Positions 8,483 through 16,251 of a DNA stretch of 64,000 bases are shown here, piece after piece; the stretch's first letter is position 1; each line of letters begins with the position of its first letter. The notes below the pieces were generated by a model that saw only the letters and a list, made by a program, of their open reading frames with translations, was not told where the DNA came from and ran no database searches. The translations under genes and the position numbers were made by a program. This stretch comes from Planctomycetales bacterium 10988 (lineage in GTDB: Bacteria; Planctomycetota; Planctomycetia; Pirellulales; Pb10988): assembly GCA_009664345.1 (NCBI GenBank), contig CP043547.1, positions 2,818,709 through 2,882,708 on the forward strand, in the 5' to 3' direction.

Positions 8483-9022
8483 TTATTCTTCCTGAAAGAG
8501 CTGATCGAAAGCTTGACAAAATTCTGCGTGCATCGCTTTGGTGTTTACCGCTTGCGAAAACTTTTTCATGGTGTCAATTTCGTCTCCATAGGGATCGCTA
8601 AATTGTAATCCCCAATAGAAATCCTCCACGCAGTTTTGTTTTTTATGGACTTCCGTCTCTTTAAGCTTCAACATTGTAGCGGTCATTTTTTGAAGTATTT
8701 TGTCATACCAATCTTCATATTTAATCGTCTTATCTCCGTCGTCAAAGATGTCATCGCTCCACTGGCAGAGAAACTCGCTAATTTCCTCAAAGTCATCCAT
8801 ATACTCCCATTCCCAAGCAAGATATTTAGTTGAAGGATTCAGGTTTTGCTTGATGTCGATGCTTTCTAAACTACTTGCAGAAGCTCCGATTGCCTGCCAG
8901 CCTGAAGCAGTATAAATGACAAAACCATAGAAATTTTCAGTAGGGGTAGCAGTCAATTTGTCAAATGCTTGTTTCAATGCTGGATAAAACATTGAATCAA
9001 ACTTCTCCCACTTATCTGACAT
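8483..9022 (-). CDS. DUF4303-like protein, possible immunity gene
   Basis: A 179-residue soluble acidic protein. NFYGFVIYTASGWQAIGASAS near residue 29 and the YLAWEWEYMDDFEEI segment near residue 67 match the pattern of DUF4303 proteins (an F-Y-x-F-x-x-Y strand, then a W-x-x-x-E-W-like block). DUF4303 members are often found as orphan immunity genes of polymorphic toxin systems; no toxin is present here. The gene is AT-rich against its GC-richer neighbours and is enclosed by direct repeats (8453-8476, 9068-9091) and an outer imperfect inverted repeat, so it looks inserted. It has no close co-directional partner. Confidence 0.6.
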   Translation of the reverse strand: MSDKWEKFDSMFYPALKQAFDKLTATPTENFYGFVIYTASGWQAIGASASSLESIDIKQNLNPSTKYLAWEWEYMDDFEEISEFLCQWSDDIFDDGDKTIKYEDWYDKILQKMTATMLKLKETEVHKKQNCVEDFYWGLQFSDPYGDEIDTMKKFSQAVNTKAMHAEFCQAFDQLFQEE

Positions 9023-9067
9023 TTTTAAAAACTCTGGAAATATTATAAAACGATCAGTCTTAATATC

Positions 9068-9091
9068 AAAAAGTGGTTTTTGAAAGTTATG
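9068..9091. repeat. Direct repeat with AAAASYRSTTTT motif, copy GTGG
   Basis: A5-GTGG-T5 followed by GAAAGTTATG, 46 bases upstream of the DUF4303 start codon; partner of 8453-8476. Confidence 0.7.
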
Positions 9092-9110
9092 TGTTCACAA
9101 GAAATGTGAA

Positions 9111-9170
9111 ACAGGGGAGAAAGCTTTCATCCCTTCTCCCCCTCACTCTTCACACCCCGCTCCCCACTCC
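9111..9170. repeat. Right arm of imperfect inverted repeat around the DUF4303 gene
   Basis: CAGGGGAGAA and CTTCACACCC blocks complementary to 8370-8423. It reaches to the stop codon of the next gene. Confidence 0.6.
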
Positions 9171-10579
9171 TAAGCCGCGTGGCTGAGGGAGCCGTTTGAT
9201 TTCATCGGCGATTCGACGGTCTTCGGATGTTGCTGGCCGTCTTGCTTTTGCCAATTCATCATCAGGAGCATTGCGAGCATCATCAGGGCGATGATCGTAT
9301 CCGGCTTGTAAGAGATGACGAGAATCGAAAGTTCCTTGCCCATCAGCCAGCGTTTCGAGGCGATGATCAACACGGTGAAGCTGATCAAGAGATAACGCCG
9401 GAGGACTTGTGGTTCGAGGGCGGTCATCTGTTGGCGGATCAACAAGAAAGCCATCGGCCACATCACGATCATGTGTTGCTTCCAGCACATCGGCGAAAGC
9501 AGGGCACAAAGAAGCGTCACGATCGCCCATTCCGGGGCCATTACATGGCGTGCCTTGCTGTCAGTTTTTTGTTCTTCCGAGTGCGGAAGTCGCCAAGCCG
9601 GGAGCCATTTCCAAGCTAATAGAGCGGCTAGTCCTAGCAAGAAAACTTTGATCAATGTCGAAGAGGTTTCTGGATCGAGGTCCGCAAATTGGACAAAACC
9701 GGGGTGTTCGAGGTGCAGGCGATGATCTTCGGGGAAGTGTTGAAAATAACGAGCCAGCGCCGGTTTAATGCCGAGATTACGCGGGTTCGGAGGTTCGACA
9801 CTGTTGAGGGCCGGGTCTTTGATGGCCATCTCTTTTTCCACACGACCGAACCATTGTTGATTCGCGGCGATCGTCTCTTCCCAACCAAGATGAAAGACCG
9901 GAGAAAGATTCAACACCACCACCCACACGCCCATCGCGGCAGCGGCTTTCCACTGTCTTTTCCAAATTAAAAACGGCAGAAAGAGCAAAGGGGTCGATTT
10001 ATAAACCGTCCCGAGGGCCAGCCAAAAACTTCCGCCAAACCATCGTCCTTGCCAGATCATCCAGCCGCCGATCGAGAGGGCACCGAGCAACAGAATCTGT
10101 AACCCGCATTCATCCAGGTCTCGCAACAGATAAGGGCTGAGCATCCCGGCAGCCGCCAAAGCTGCCACCAAGTTTTGCCGTGGTGTTGCGGGAAACCAGT
10201 CTTCGGCCAATTGGCTCCAAATACGGTAAACAACATATAGGCAGAGAGTCGCTCCAAAGAAGGAGAGCAACTCCGCCCAAGGGAAATTTTCAGGCAGCGC
10301 GGCCAAGAGCCCATTGATGACCATCCGGCCGGGCATATACCAATCGCCGAGGGTGCGATAGATTTCTTGATCTAAAAAGGCCTCGCCATATTGCATATGC
10401 ACGTCGAAGTCATTCGTCCGCAGAAAGACGCTCATGACGAGTTCGACAATGAGAACAATGACCAGCAACGCCAGGGCTCCACGCACCAAATGGTCATGAA
10501 GATACCAAGGTTGTTTTTTGGTTTCTGAGTTGGAAGTGTCAGAAGGTTCGTTCGAAGTGGTCTGCGGGGACTCAGTCAT
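9170..10579 (-). CDS. GT87-like (DUF2029) integral membrane glycosyltransferase
   Basis: A 469-residue polytopic protein. After a polar cytoplasmic N-terminus (residues 1-30) comes a first span (ALALLVIVLIVELVMSVFL). The loop that follows contains TNDFDVHMQYGEAFLDQEIYR, where the D-x-D pair is the expected acidic catalytic site of GT-C enzymes. About nine more hydrophobic spans follow, with YKSTPLLFLPFLIWKRQWKAAAAMG typical of the DUF2029/GT87 family (polyprenol-phosphate-mannose dependent mannosyltransferases). The gene lies 103 bases downstream of a polyprenyl-phosphate sugar transferase gene on the same strand. Together they may make and use a lipid-linked sugar for cell-envelope glycans. 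The family call rests on topology and these motifs. Confidence 0.65.
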   Translation of the reverse strand: MTESPQTTSNEPSDTSNSETKKQPWYLHDHLVRGALALLVIVLIVELVMSVFLRTNDFDVHMQYGEAFLDQEIYRTLGDWYMPGRMVINGLLAALPENFPWAELLSFFGATLCLYVVYRIWSQLAEDWFPATPRQNLVAALAAAGMLSPYLLRDLDECGLQILLLGALSIGGWMIWQGRWFGGSFWLALGTVYKSTPLLFLPFLIWKRQWKAAAAMGVWVVVLNLSPVFHLGWEETIAANQQWFGRVEKEMAIKDPALNSVEPPNPRNLGIKPALARYFQHFPEDHRLHLEHPGFVQFADLDPETSSTLIKVFLLGLAALLAWKWLPAWRLPHSEEQKTDSKARHVMAPEWAIVTLLCALLSPMCWKQHMIVMWPMAFLLIRQQMTALEPQVLRRYLLISFTVLIIASKRWLMGKELSILVISYKPDTIIALMMLAMLLMMNWQKQDGQQHPKTVESPMKSNGSLSHAA

Positions 10580-10682
10580 GGAATTCCATTTCCTTCCAGA
10601 GCCAATCGTAATGGATTGAGGTTATCAGGGTGAATATGAAGTGTTTCAAGCAAGCTGACCGCAGCCAGCCGGTCTTCCTGAC

Positions 10683-11714
10683 CTAGGCTGCTTTCGTTGG
10701 AGAGGCACGTTCGGCATCTCGTTGTGCTGTCCCATACGTAGGATGTCGAGAAATGTTCGTGGAAAATTCGCCGCGTTGGGGGGGATTGACTTCCTCTTCG
10801 ATGATCGCCAGCGGACGATGTTTCACTTGTTTATAAATTCTACCTAAATACTCACCGACAATCCCAAACATAAAGGCATTCATACCTAAACTGAAGAGAT
10901 TGAGGAAGACCAACGTGGCCCAACCGGCTGGCCATTGATGCCCAAAAAAGAAACGGCTCAGCAAATACCAGATCCCCAATAGGAACGCCGCCGCCGAAAG
11001 ACAAAGCCCTCCATAGGAAGAAAAGCGAAGCGGCAAGACCGATTGGCTCAAGATTCCATCCAGGGCAAGACTAAGCAGATCGGAGAACGAAAACTTACTT
11101 TCCCCTTGGTTTCGGTCGCGGCGTTCATATTCGACCGCGAGTTGTCGAAAGCCCAGCGTCGCAATCATGCCGCGAAGATAAGGTTGTAAGTCATCGATCT
11201 GCCGGAGTTCTTCAATCACCCTACGGTCAACGAGGCGGAAGTCGCCGGCATCCAAGGGAATCGGGTCTTCGCTGAGAAGATTGACCAAGCGATAAAAAGT
11301 CTTGCGGGCCATCGTGAGCCACCAAGCTTCACTTCCCCGCTTCACGCGAACGCCGTAGACAACGCGATACCCTTGTTCCCAATACCGCAGGAAGTCGGGA
11401 ATCAATTCCGGGGGGTCTTGAAGATCACAGTCTAGCTGCAAGACAGCATCGCCAGTGGCTGAGAGATAGCCAACAAGAATGGATCGTTGAAAGCCTACAT
11501 TTCGGGAAAAGCGGATTGCTCGAACGCGTTGATCGTTTGCGGCCAGGGCTTTGATTTTGTCGAGGGTTTGGTCGGAGCTGTGGTTATCGGTGAAAAGAAG
11601 CTCAAAAGTATATTGATCCGCCAGGGCTCCCATCACCTCGGTGACGGCATGATAGAGCGGTTCGATATTCGCTTGTTCGTTGAGAACGGGAACGACAATC
11701 GAGAGCTTGAACAT
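10683..11714 (-). CDS. GT2 polyprenyl-phosphate glycosyltransferase (GtrB/DPMS-like)
   Basis: A 343-residue protein with a GT-A fold of family GT2: SIVVPVLNEQANIEPLY at residues 5-21, the nucleotide-binding LLFTDNHSSDQT near residue 40, and the D-x-D-like metal site VLQLDCDLQDPPELI near residue 92. It continues with GYRVVYGVRVKRGSEAW and a R-D-R-N-Q-G-E-S-K-F-S segment usual in DPM1/GtrB enzymes. Two C-terminal membrane spans (about residues 230-285) anchor it, ending in the EYLGRIYKQVKHRP signature of this subfamily. It should transfer a sugar from a nucleotide to a polyprenyl phosphate on the cytoplasmic face. The downstream GT87-like gene is a plausible user of the product. Confidence 0.87.
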   Translation of the reverse strand: MFKLSIVVPVLNEQANIEPLYHAVTEVMGALADQYTFELLFTDNHSSDQTLDKIKALAANDQRVRAIRFSRNVGFQRSILVGYLSATGDAVLQLDCDLQDPPELIPDFLRYWEQGYRVVYGVRVKRGSEAWWLTMARKTFYRLVNLLSEDPIPLDAGDFRLVDRRVIEELRQIDDLQPYLRGMIATLGFRQLAVEYERRDRNQGESKFSFSDLLSLALDGILSQSVLPLRFSSYGGLCLSAAAFLLGIWYLLSRFFFGHQWPAGWATLVFLNLFSLGMNAFMFGIVGEYLGRIYKQVKHRPLAIIEEEVNPPQRGEFSTNISRHPTYGTAQRDAERASPTKAA

Positions 11715-11823
11715 CCTGTTCCCTTGCTTGGCCTAAAGTACGTCGGGTAGTTGCTGAGAAGGGGCAATCTACCCGATTTTAAAACTCTAGATCAAGGGAG
11801 ACTTTTTCAGATGCTGCTTTTAC

Positions 11824-13032
11824 TTAGCTCCGCAAGTCCGTCAATTGCGGGGGAGCCAAGGCATCCATGAAGACCGACATTTGCGGGGCATCTCGCATAA
11901 AATTAGGAGAAGGTTGAATCGAGAGCGGATAATCGCCCCACCATTCTCCCCCGGCCCAATAACAGGTATCGAGACCGGATTGCTTGGCCAATTGCAGAAA
12001 ACGATCCATCAATTTGATCCAGCGAGGATCAGATTGCGGCACGCCATATTCCCCGATAAATCCTTGCACATTGTTGCGTTCACACCAACGGCGGAAGGGG
12101 GCAAGCCGTCGCTCCGGCCGATCTTCGATCCGAGAAGTCCGATTGGCCTCGGAATCATACGAGAGTTGATACTTGCCGGAGAAATTGGAATCAAAATAGC
12201 AATGGGCTTCATAAACAACATTGTCCGCAGGGTCGTCGATCCAGGCCGATTGACCATTGAAGGCTTCCCAGCGATAAGAACTCGACCAGCCATCGCTAGA
12301 GATCACCACCCGAGTGCGTTGGTCGGCTCGCCGGATGGCATCAACGACAGTCTGGGAAATCTCATGCCAATTGCTACTTCCCAGATCGTGAGGCTCGTTC
12401 ATGATGCCGTATCCGACAATGGCGGGGTGACCCTTGAAGATTTTCGCCAAACCCTGCCAAACGCTTGCTAAATGATGCCGAGAAACGAGCACTTTGCCAT
12501 CCACGGGCTGATCAATAACGCATTCCTGAATTTGACCGCGATAAGCCATTTTGTAACGGGCATAGTTGTGCATATCGAGTACGACCGCACATCCTTCTCG
12601 CGATGCCCAATCCGCAAAGGTACGAATTCGGCTCAACTCTCCATAATCCAACTTACCCCCAACCGTTGGTTGGAGGCGCTCCCAGGAGAAAGGCAACCGA
12701 ATAAGGGAGAGGCCTTTATTGGAGAAATAATGCAAGGAAGATTGGCTATTGTAGGTAAAATCAATGCCAAAAGTTCCAGGATTTTGATTTGAGAAATCCG
12801 GCTTATGCGTGCCGAATTCAGGCCCAGCCAGATTGACGCCATGGCCCATTGGCCCTTTCGTCGGGACGTCGTGATCCATATTGCTCACAAAGGTCAACAT
12901 ATCATCGCGAAGCGGTGCGAGAGGAGGAGCAAGTAGAGATTGCTCACAACCGAGGCTCAGTCCCAGAGCGGGAAGGCTCGCAGCTCCAAGTGAGCGGCGT
13001 AAAAAGTTGCGTCGATTGAGTTGTGTGGACAT
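11824..13032 (-). CDS. Tat-exported glycoside hydrolase family 5-like cellulase
   Basis: About 402 residues. The ATG at 13032 is preferred over the one at 13056 because it gives a clean twin-arginine leader (RRNFLRRSLGAASLPALGLSLGC) preceded by a GAGGG box. The cysteine after the leader could also make it a lipoprotein. The mature part is a GH5 (beta/alpha)8 barrel: LSLIRLPFSWERLQP, VVLDMHNYARY, the acid/base motif YGIMNEPHDLG with its N-E-P, and the nucleophile motif GFIGEYGVPQSD. A W-A-G-G-E-W-W near the end lines the substrate cleft. Expected activity is endo-beta-1,4-glucanase or a related mannanase. Its divergent neighbour across the 1.5 kb gap is a cellulose-synthase-like gene, and synthases of this kind are often paired with such a glycosidase. 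Confidence 0.87.
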   Translation of the reverse strand: MSTQLNRRNFLRRSLGAASLPALGLSLGCEQSLLAPPLAPLRDDMLTFVSNMDHDVPTKGPMGHGVNLAGPEFGTHKPDFSNQNPGTFGIDFTYNSQSSLHYFSNKGLSLIRLPFSWERLQPTVGGKLDYGELSRIRTFADWASREGCAVVLDMHNYARYKMAYRGQIQECVIDQPVDGKVLVSRHHLASVWQGLAKIFKGHPAIVGYGIMNEPHDLGSSNWHEISQTVVDAIRRADQRTRVVISSDGWSSSYRWEAFNGQSAWIDDPADNVVYEAHCYFDSNFSGKYQLSYDSEANRTSRIEDRPERRLAPFRRWCERNNVQGFIGEYGVPQSDPRWIKLMDRFLQLAKQSGLDTCYWAGGEWWGDYPLSIQPSPNFMRDAPQMSVFMDALAPPQLTDLRS

Positions 13033-14577
13033 GGCTAAACCCTCAATGGAATCCATTATTTAGGATGGCCGTTGATCTGTTGCGAAAGAAAGGAACAACA
13101 GGGCCTTTAGTCTTCGAGGTAAAATTTTAAATGTTCAAGTACGTTACCTGCCAAACGATCTTCTTGAACTAGCCAAGCAAGCATCTATCCAAGAAACTCG
13201 CCTATGTATGGGAACGATCAATCCATTTCCCAGAAGAAAATAAAACAACAAATATCATAAAGTAGATCGACTAGGAACTCTCGATAGCTCAAAAAAAATA
13301 TAGAAAAGAGTTAAGAGCTATGAGGATACTATCTACACTTTATGTATATCTTAACTGTATTTTACAAGACCCTAAATTCAAATTTCCTTAAAACAATAAA
13401 AATTGATTAAAAGCGTAAGATTAGGGAAATTGGGTCTCATTTGAATAGCTAGGAGAATCGATACGTCACGATGAAGGTTCGAAAACCCCCCATATAGGAG
13501 ATGGACATATATTTAATCAGTCTCCCGGATCTTATCTCCAATTGCAAGAAAAATTTATATTTTTTCCCGTAAAACAGACTTGTTCATTTCGCGCTTGATA
13601 TAAGTTCAATTTTAATATTGAGTTAGAAATAGGATTGTCTGATGAAAAAATACGACTCTTTAAAAAAATATCTGCGAAATGGAGGAAGACTTCTCACTCC
13701 TATCGTTTAAGCAAAGAAGAGAATGGCAAGGTTGTTTTTCCTGGGAAAACTAAAGATTGTTGATCCGATTGATAAGAAATGAATAGGTCACATTTCCTCG
13801 ATCTGTTTGAGGAAACAGAAAAGTTATCAAAGAAACAGATATTTGATGTTGATTTTCCTAGGTGCCTGGGAGATAATGAGGACGATCCTCTTCAAAAAAG
13901 AGGGAATTACCCCTAAAAGATTCTCGATATCCTCTCCCTTATGGCTAGCATCGTTTTTCTCTATCCTTGAGTAACCTGCCGAAATCAACTCAAGCTAGAA
14001 GGAAAATAGCTAGGCATCAATTATTGAGAATCACATCAAGGGCTCTGGAAAGTTTCCCAGTACGGGGATAGATCACTCGCTGGCTTTCAATCCAATTTCC
14101 GCAACAAATCATGGTTAAATTCTAGTTTTTCATGGTTTTATGGAATGGGGAGAATAAAGCTGTTGATCTATTGAGGAAATATTTTTTAGAAGTCATTTTA
14201 CGAGTTCCCAGAATTAAGCTAGCCTTTGGCTGACGACTATCGCAACGACGGAAAACTGTTGGGGAAATAATCCAAGGGCAATATGGTTATTTCCTGAGGC
14301 AATGCGTAGTTGAACCTTTTTTTAGAAATTTTGGATTATGAGATCACTTGGCACATAATTAGCAATGTGTTTCGTGTGAATTAGGTGACTTTGTGTCCTT
14401 TACTATTTTTCTACAAAATTTCAGGTTGTGAAAGATTGCAGAAATAATACTCATAAAGGAATGACTAGGGCTGCCTGCAAGATCGTACCTTTTGACTTCA
14501 TGACCTCTCCCAAGTTCCAAATTTTCCTTATTCGCAGAGAAATTCGTACACCCGCCTATTTTGATCGGCACTTACCT
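13033..14577. other. 1.5 kb AT-rich region without convincing genes
   Basis: Lies between the divergent GH5-like gene and the cellulose-synthase-like gene. Stops are frequent in all frames. The only small frame with a ribosome-binding-like AGGA is a 22-codon peptide at 13642-13710. No tRNA, CRISPR or c-di-GMP riboswitch core was found. The length suggests a long regulatory leader or a decayed gene. The open frame of the next gene extends leftward to a GTG at 14428 without family resemblance. Confidence 0.5.
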
Positions 14578-16251
14578 ATGCAAAAACAAACCCGTCAATT
14601 TTTTATCCTATTGGCTTTGTTTAGCGCCGCCGTCTACTTGGTCTACCGGACCTTCTTCACGCTGAACTTGGTAACTTGGTACAGCAGCTTCGTATCCATT
14701 TCACTTTTGGCTGCTGAAATGTACGGCATCTTCCTGATGTCGCTCTATTTCTTTCAAGTCTGGGATACTGACGAACCGCCCCAACAGCCGATTCCAGAAG
14801 GAGTTAAGGTCGATGTCTACATTCCGACCTATAACGAAGACGAGCATCTCCTTCGTGGAACGATCGTCGCCGCCAAGGCGATGGATTTCCCGCACAAGAC
14901 GTATGTTTTGGATGATGGGAATCGAGAAAATATCAAAGCCCTCGCCGAAGAAATCGGCGTAGATTATATCGCCCGCGCGGACAACCTTCATGCGAAGGCC
15001 GGGAATCTCAATAATGCTTTGGATATTACCGAAGGCGAACTGATCGTGATCTTTGATGCGGATCACGTGGCGAAAAAGAACTTCATTACTCGGATTATTG
15101 GCTATTTCAACGACCCGAAAATGGCCTTCGTGCAGACTCCGCACTCGTTCTATAATTTCGATAACTTCCAAGCCACATTAAACTTCAAGAAAAATGAGTA
15201 CTGGGAAGAGGGACAGCTCTTCTACAATGTGGTCCAACCTGGCAAAAACCGTTGGAACGGGGTCTCCTTTTGTGGAAGTGCCGCCATGTTCCGCCGCTCC
15301 GCATTGGAGGAAGTTGGCTTAATTGCTACCGAAACGAACACGGAAGATATGCATACCGGGCTGCGTTTGCATGCCGCTGGATATAACTCTTTGTTCATTA
15401 ATGAACCCCTTATCATTGGTCAAGCAGCGACCGACGTGACCACTTTCAACTCACAACGTGTGCGTTGGGGGGAAGGAAACTTGAGTATTATGGCTCACGA
15501 CAATCCTCTGACCATCAGAGGACTGACGTTGCCACAACGGCTCTGTTACATGGGGTCCATGCTCAGCTGGACGACCGGGGTTCCGAAATTAGTTCTCTAT
15601 GTTACCCCGATTTTGATGCTCTTTACCGGAGTGGCTCCAGTACGGAAGTTCACCAGTACCCTCGGGGTCATTACCCTCTTTTACCTCTTCTCGACCTGGG
15701 GAGCTGTGAAGGCTGCTGGGAATGGCTATGGAAATATTTGGGCCATTGAAGTGACCGCGATGGCGAACTTCTGGACTCAAATCCGTTCCACTTGGCGTGC
15801 TTTGGTGAAGCGAGCCCAACAAAGTTTCGTGGTGACCTCGAAACGGGGGCGTCAATCCAACAGCTTGATCAAGCAGATCATGCCACACATCCTCCTGATT
15901 GTGGCGAGCCTCGCTGCAGTCTTTTGGGCCTTGATTCGTTACTTCTATGGATTTACCCATGATTTGCTCGGTTTGAGTATTGGTTCTGGTTTGGTCCTGG
16001 TCCATGTCTTGTTGGCCTTCGATGTGTTGCGTCGAAGTCTCAAAGGGCGTGACTTCCGGTTTTCCTACCGTCACCCCAGCGACACGGTCCACGTTCACTA
16101 TCGTGGGTTGAATATACTTGACACCGAAGAACCGCTTGTCGGGCAAGCCGCTGCGGTAGATATCAACGAATGTGGTTTGGGATTAACGGCCTTTGAAAAA
16201 ATTCCTTCCGGGACAAAGTTGGACCTCTTACTCCAAGGGGGGGGGAATTGA
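14578..16251 (+). CDS. Cellulose-synthase-like GT2 glycosyltransferase (BcsA-like), frame ends in a PilZ domain
   Basis: A membrane GT2 synthase. Two N-terminal spans precede the catalytic region with VDVYIPTYNED, YVLDDGNREN, the D-x-D site VIFDADHVAKKNF, the T-E-D motif (TNTEDMHTG) and the Q-x-x-R-W motif (SQRVRWGEG), all hallmarks of processive beta-glycan synthases such as BcsA. Four or more spans follow, then the start of a c-di-GMP-binding PilZ domain (RHPSDTVHVHYRGL, AAAVDINECGLGLTAFEKIPSG). The frame breaks off inside PilZ at nine consecutive G (16237-16245), and the rest of PilZ continues in the next frame. Skipping one G would join both into about 1,230 residues. Start uncertain: the ATG at 14578 directly precedes the first span, but the frame is open to a GTG at 14428. 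The sugar product is inferred, not shown. Confidence 0.85.
   Translation: MQKQTRQFFILLALFSAAVYLVYRTFFTLNLVTWYSSFVSISLLAAEMYGIFLMSLYFFQVWDTDEPPQQPIPEGVKVDVYIPTYNEDEHLLRGTIVAAKAMDFPHKTYVLDDGNRENIKALAEEIGVDYIARADNLHAKAGNLNNALDITEGELIVIFDADHVAKKNFITRIIGYFNDPKMAFVQTPHSFYNFDNFQATLNFKKNEYWEEGQLFYNVVQPGKNRWNGVSFCGSAAMFRRSALEEVGLIATETNTEDMHTGLRLHAAGYNSLFINEPLIIGQAATDVTTFNSQRVRWGEGNLSIMAHDNPLTIRGLTLPQRLCYMGSMLSWTTGVPKLVLYVTPILMLFTGVAPVRKFTSTLGVITLFYLFSTWGAVKAAGNGYGNIWAIEVTAMANFWTQIRSTWRALVKRAQQSFVVTSKRGRQSNSLIKQIMPHILLIVASLAAVFWALIRYFYGFTHDLLGLSIGSGLVLVHVLLAFDVLRRSLKGRDFRFSYRHPSDTVHVHYRGLNILDTEEPLVGQAAAVDINECGLGLTAFEKIPSGTKLDLLLQGGGN

Noticed and set aside
13642-13710. 22-codon peptide with an AGGA-like box in the 1.5 kb gap
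   Set aside because: Too short to judge, no conserved context; kept only as a note.
13033-14577. Possible c-di-GMP riboswitch before the cellulose-synthase-like gene
   Set aside because: The gap was searched for the GEMM core and none was seen.
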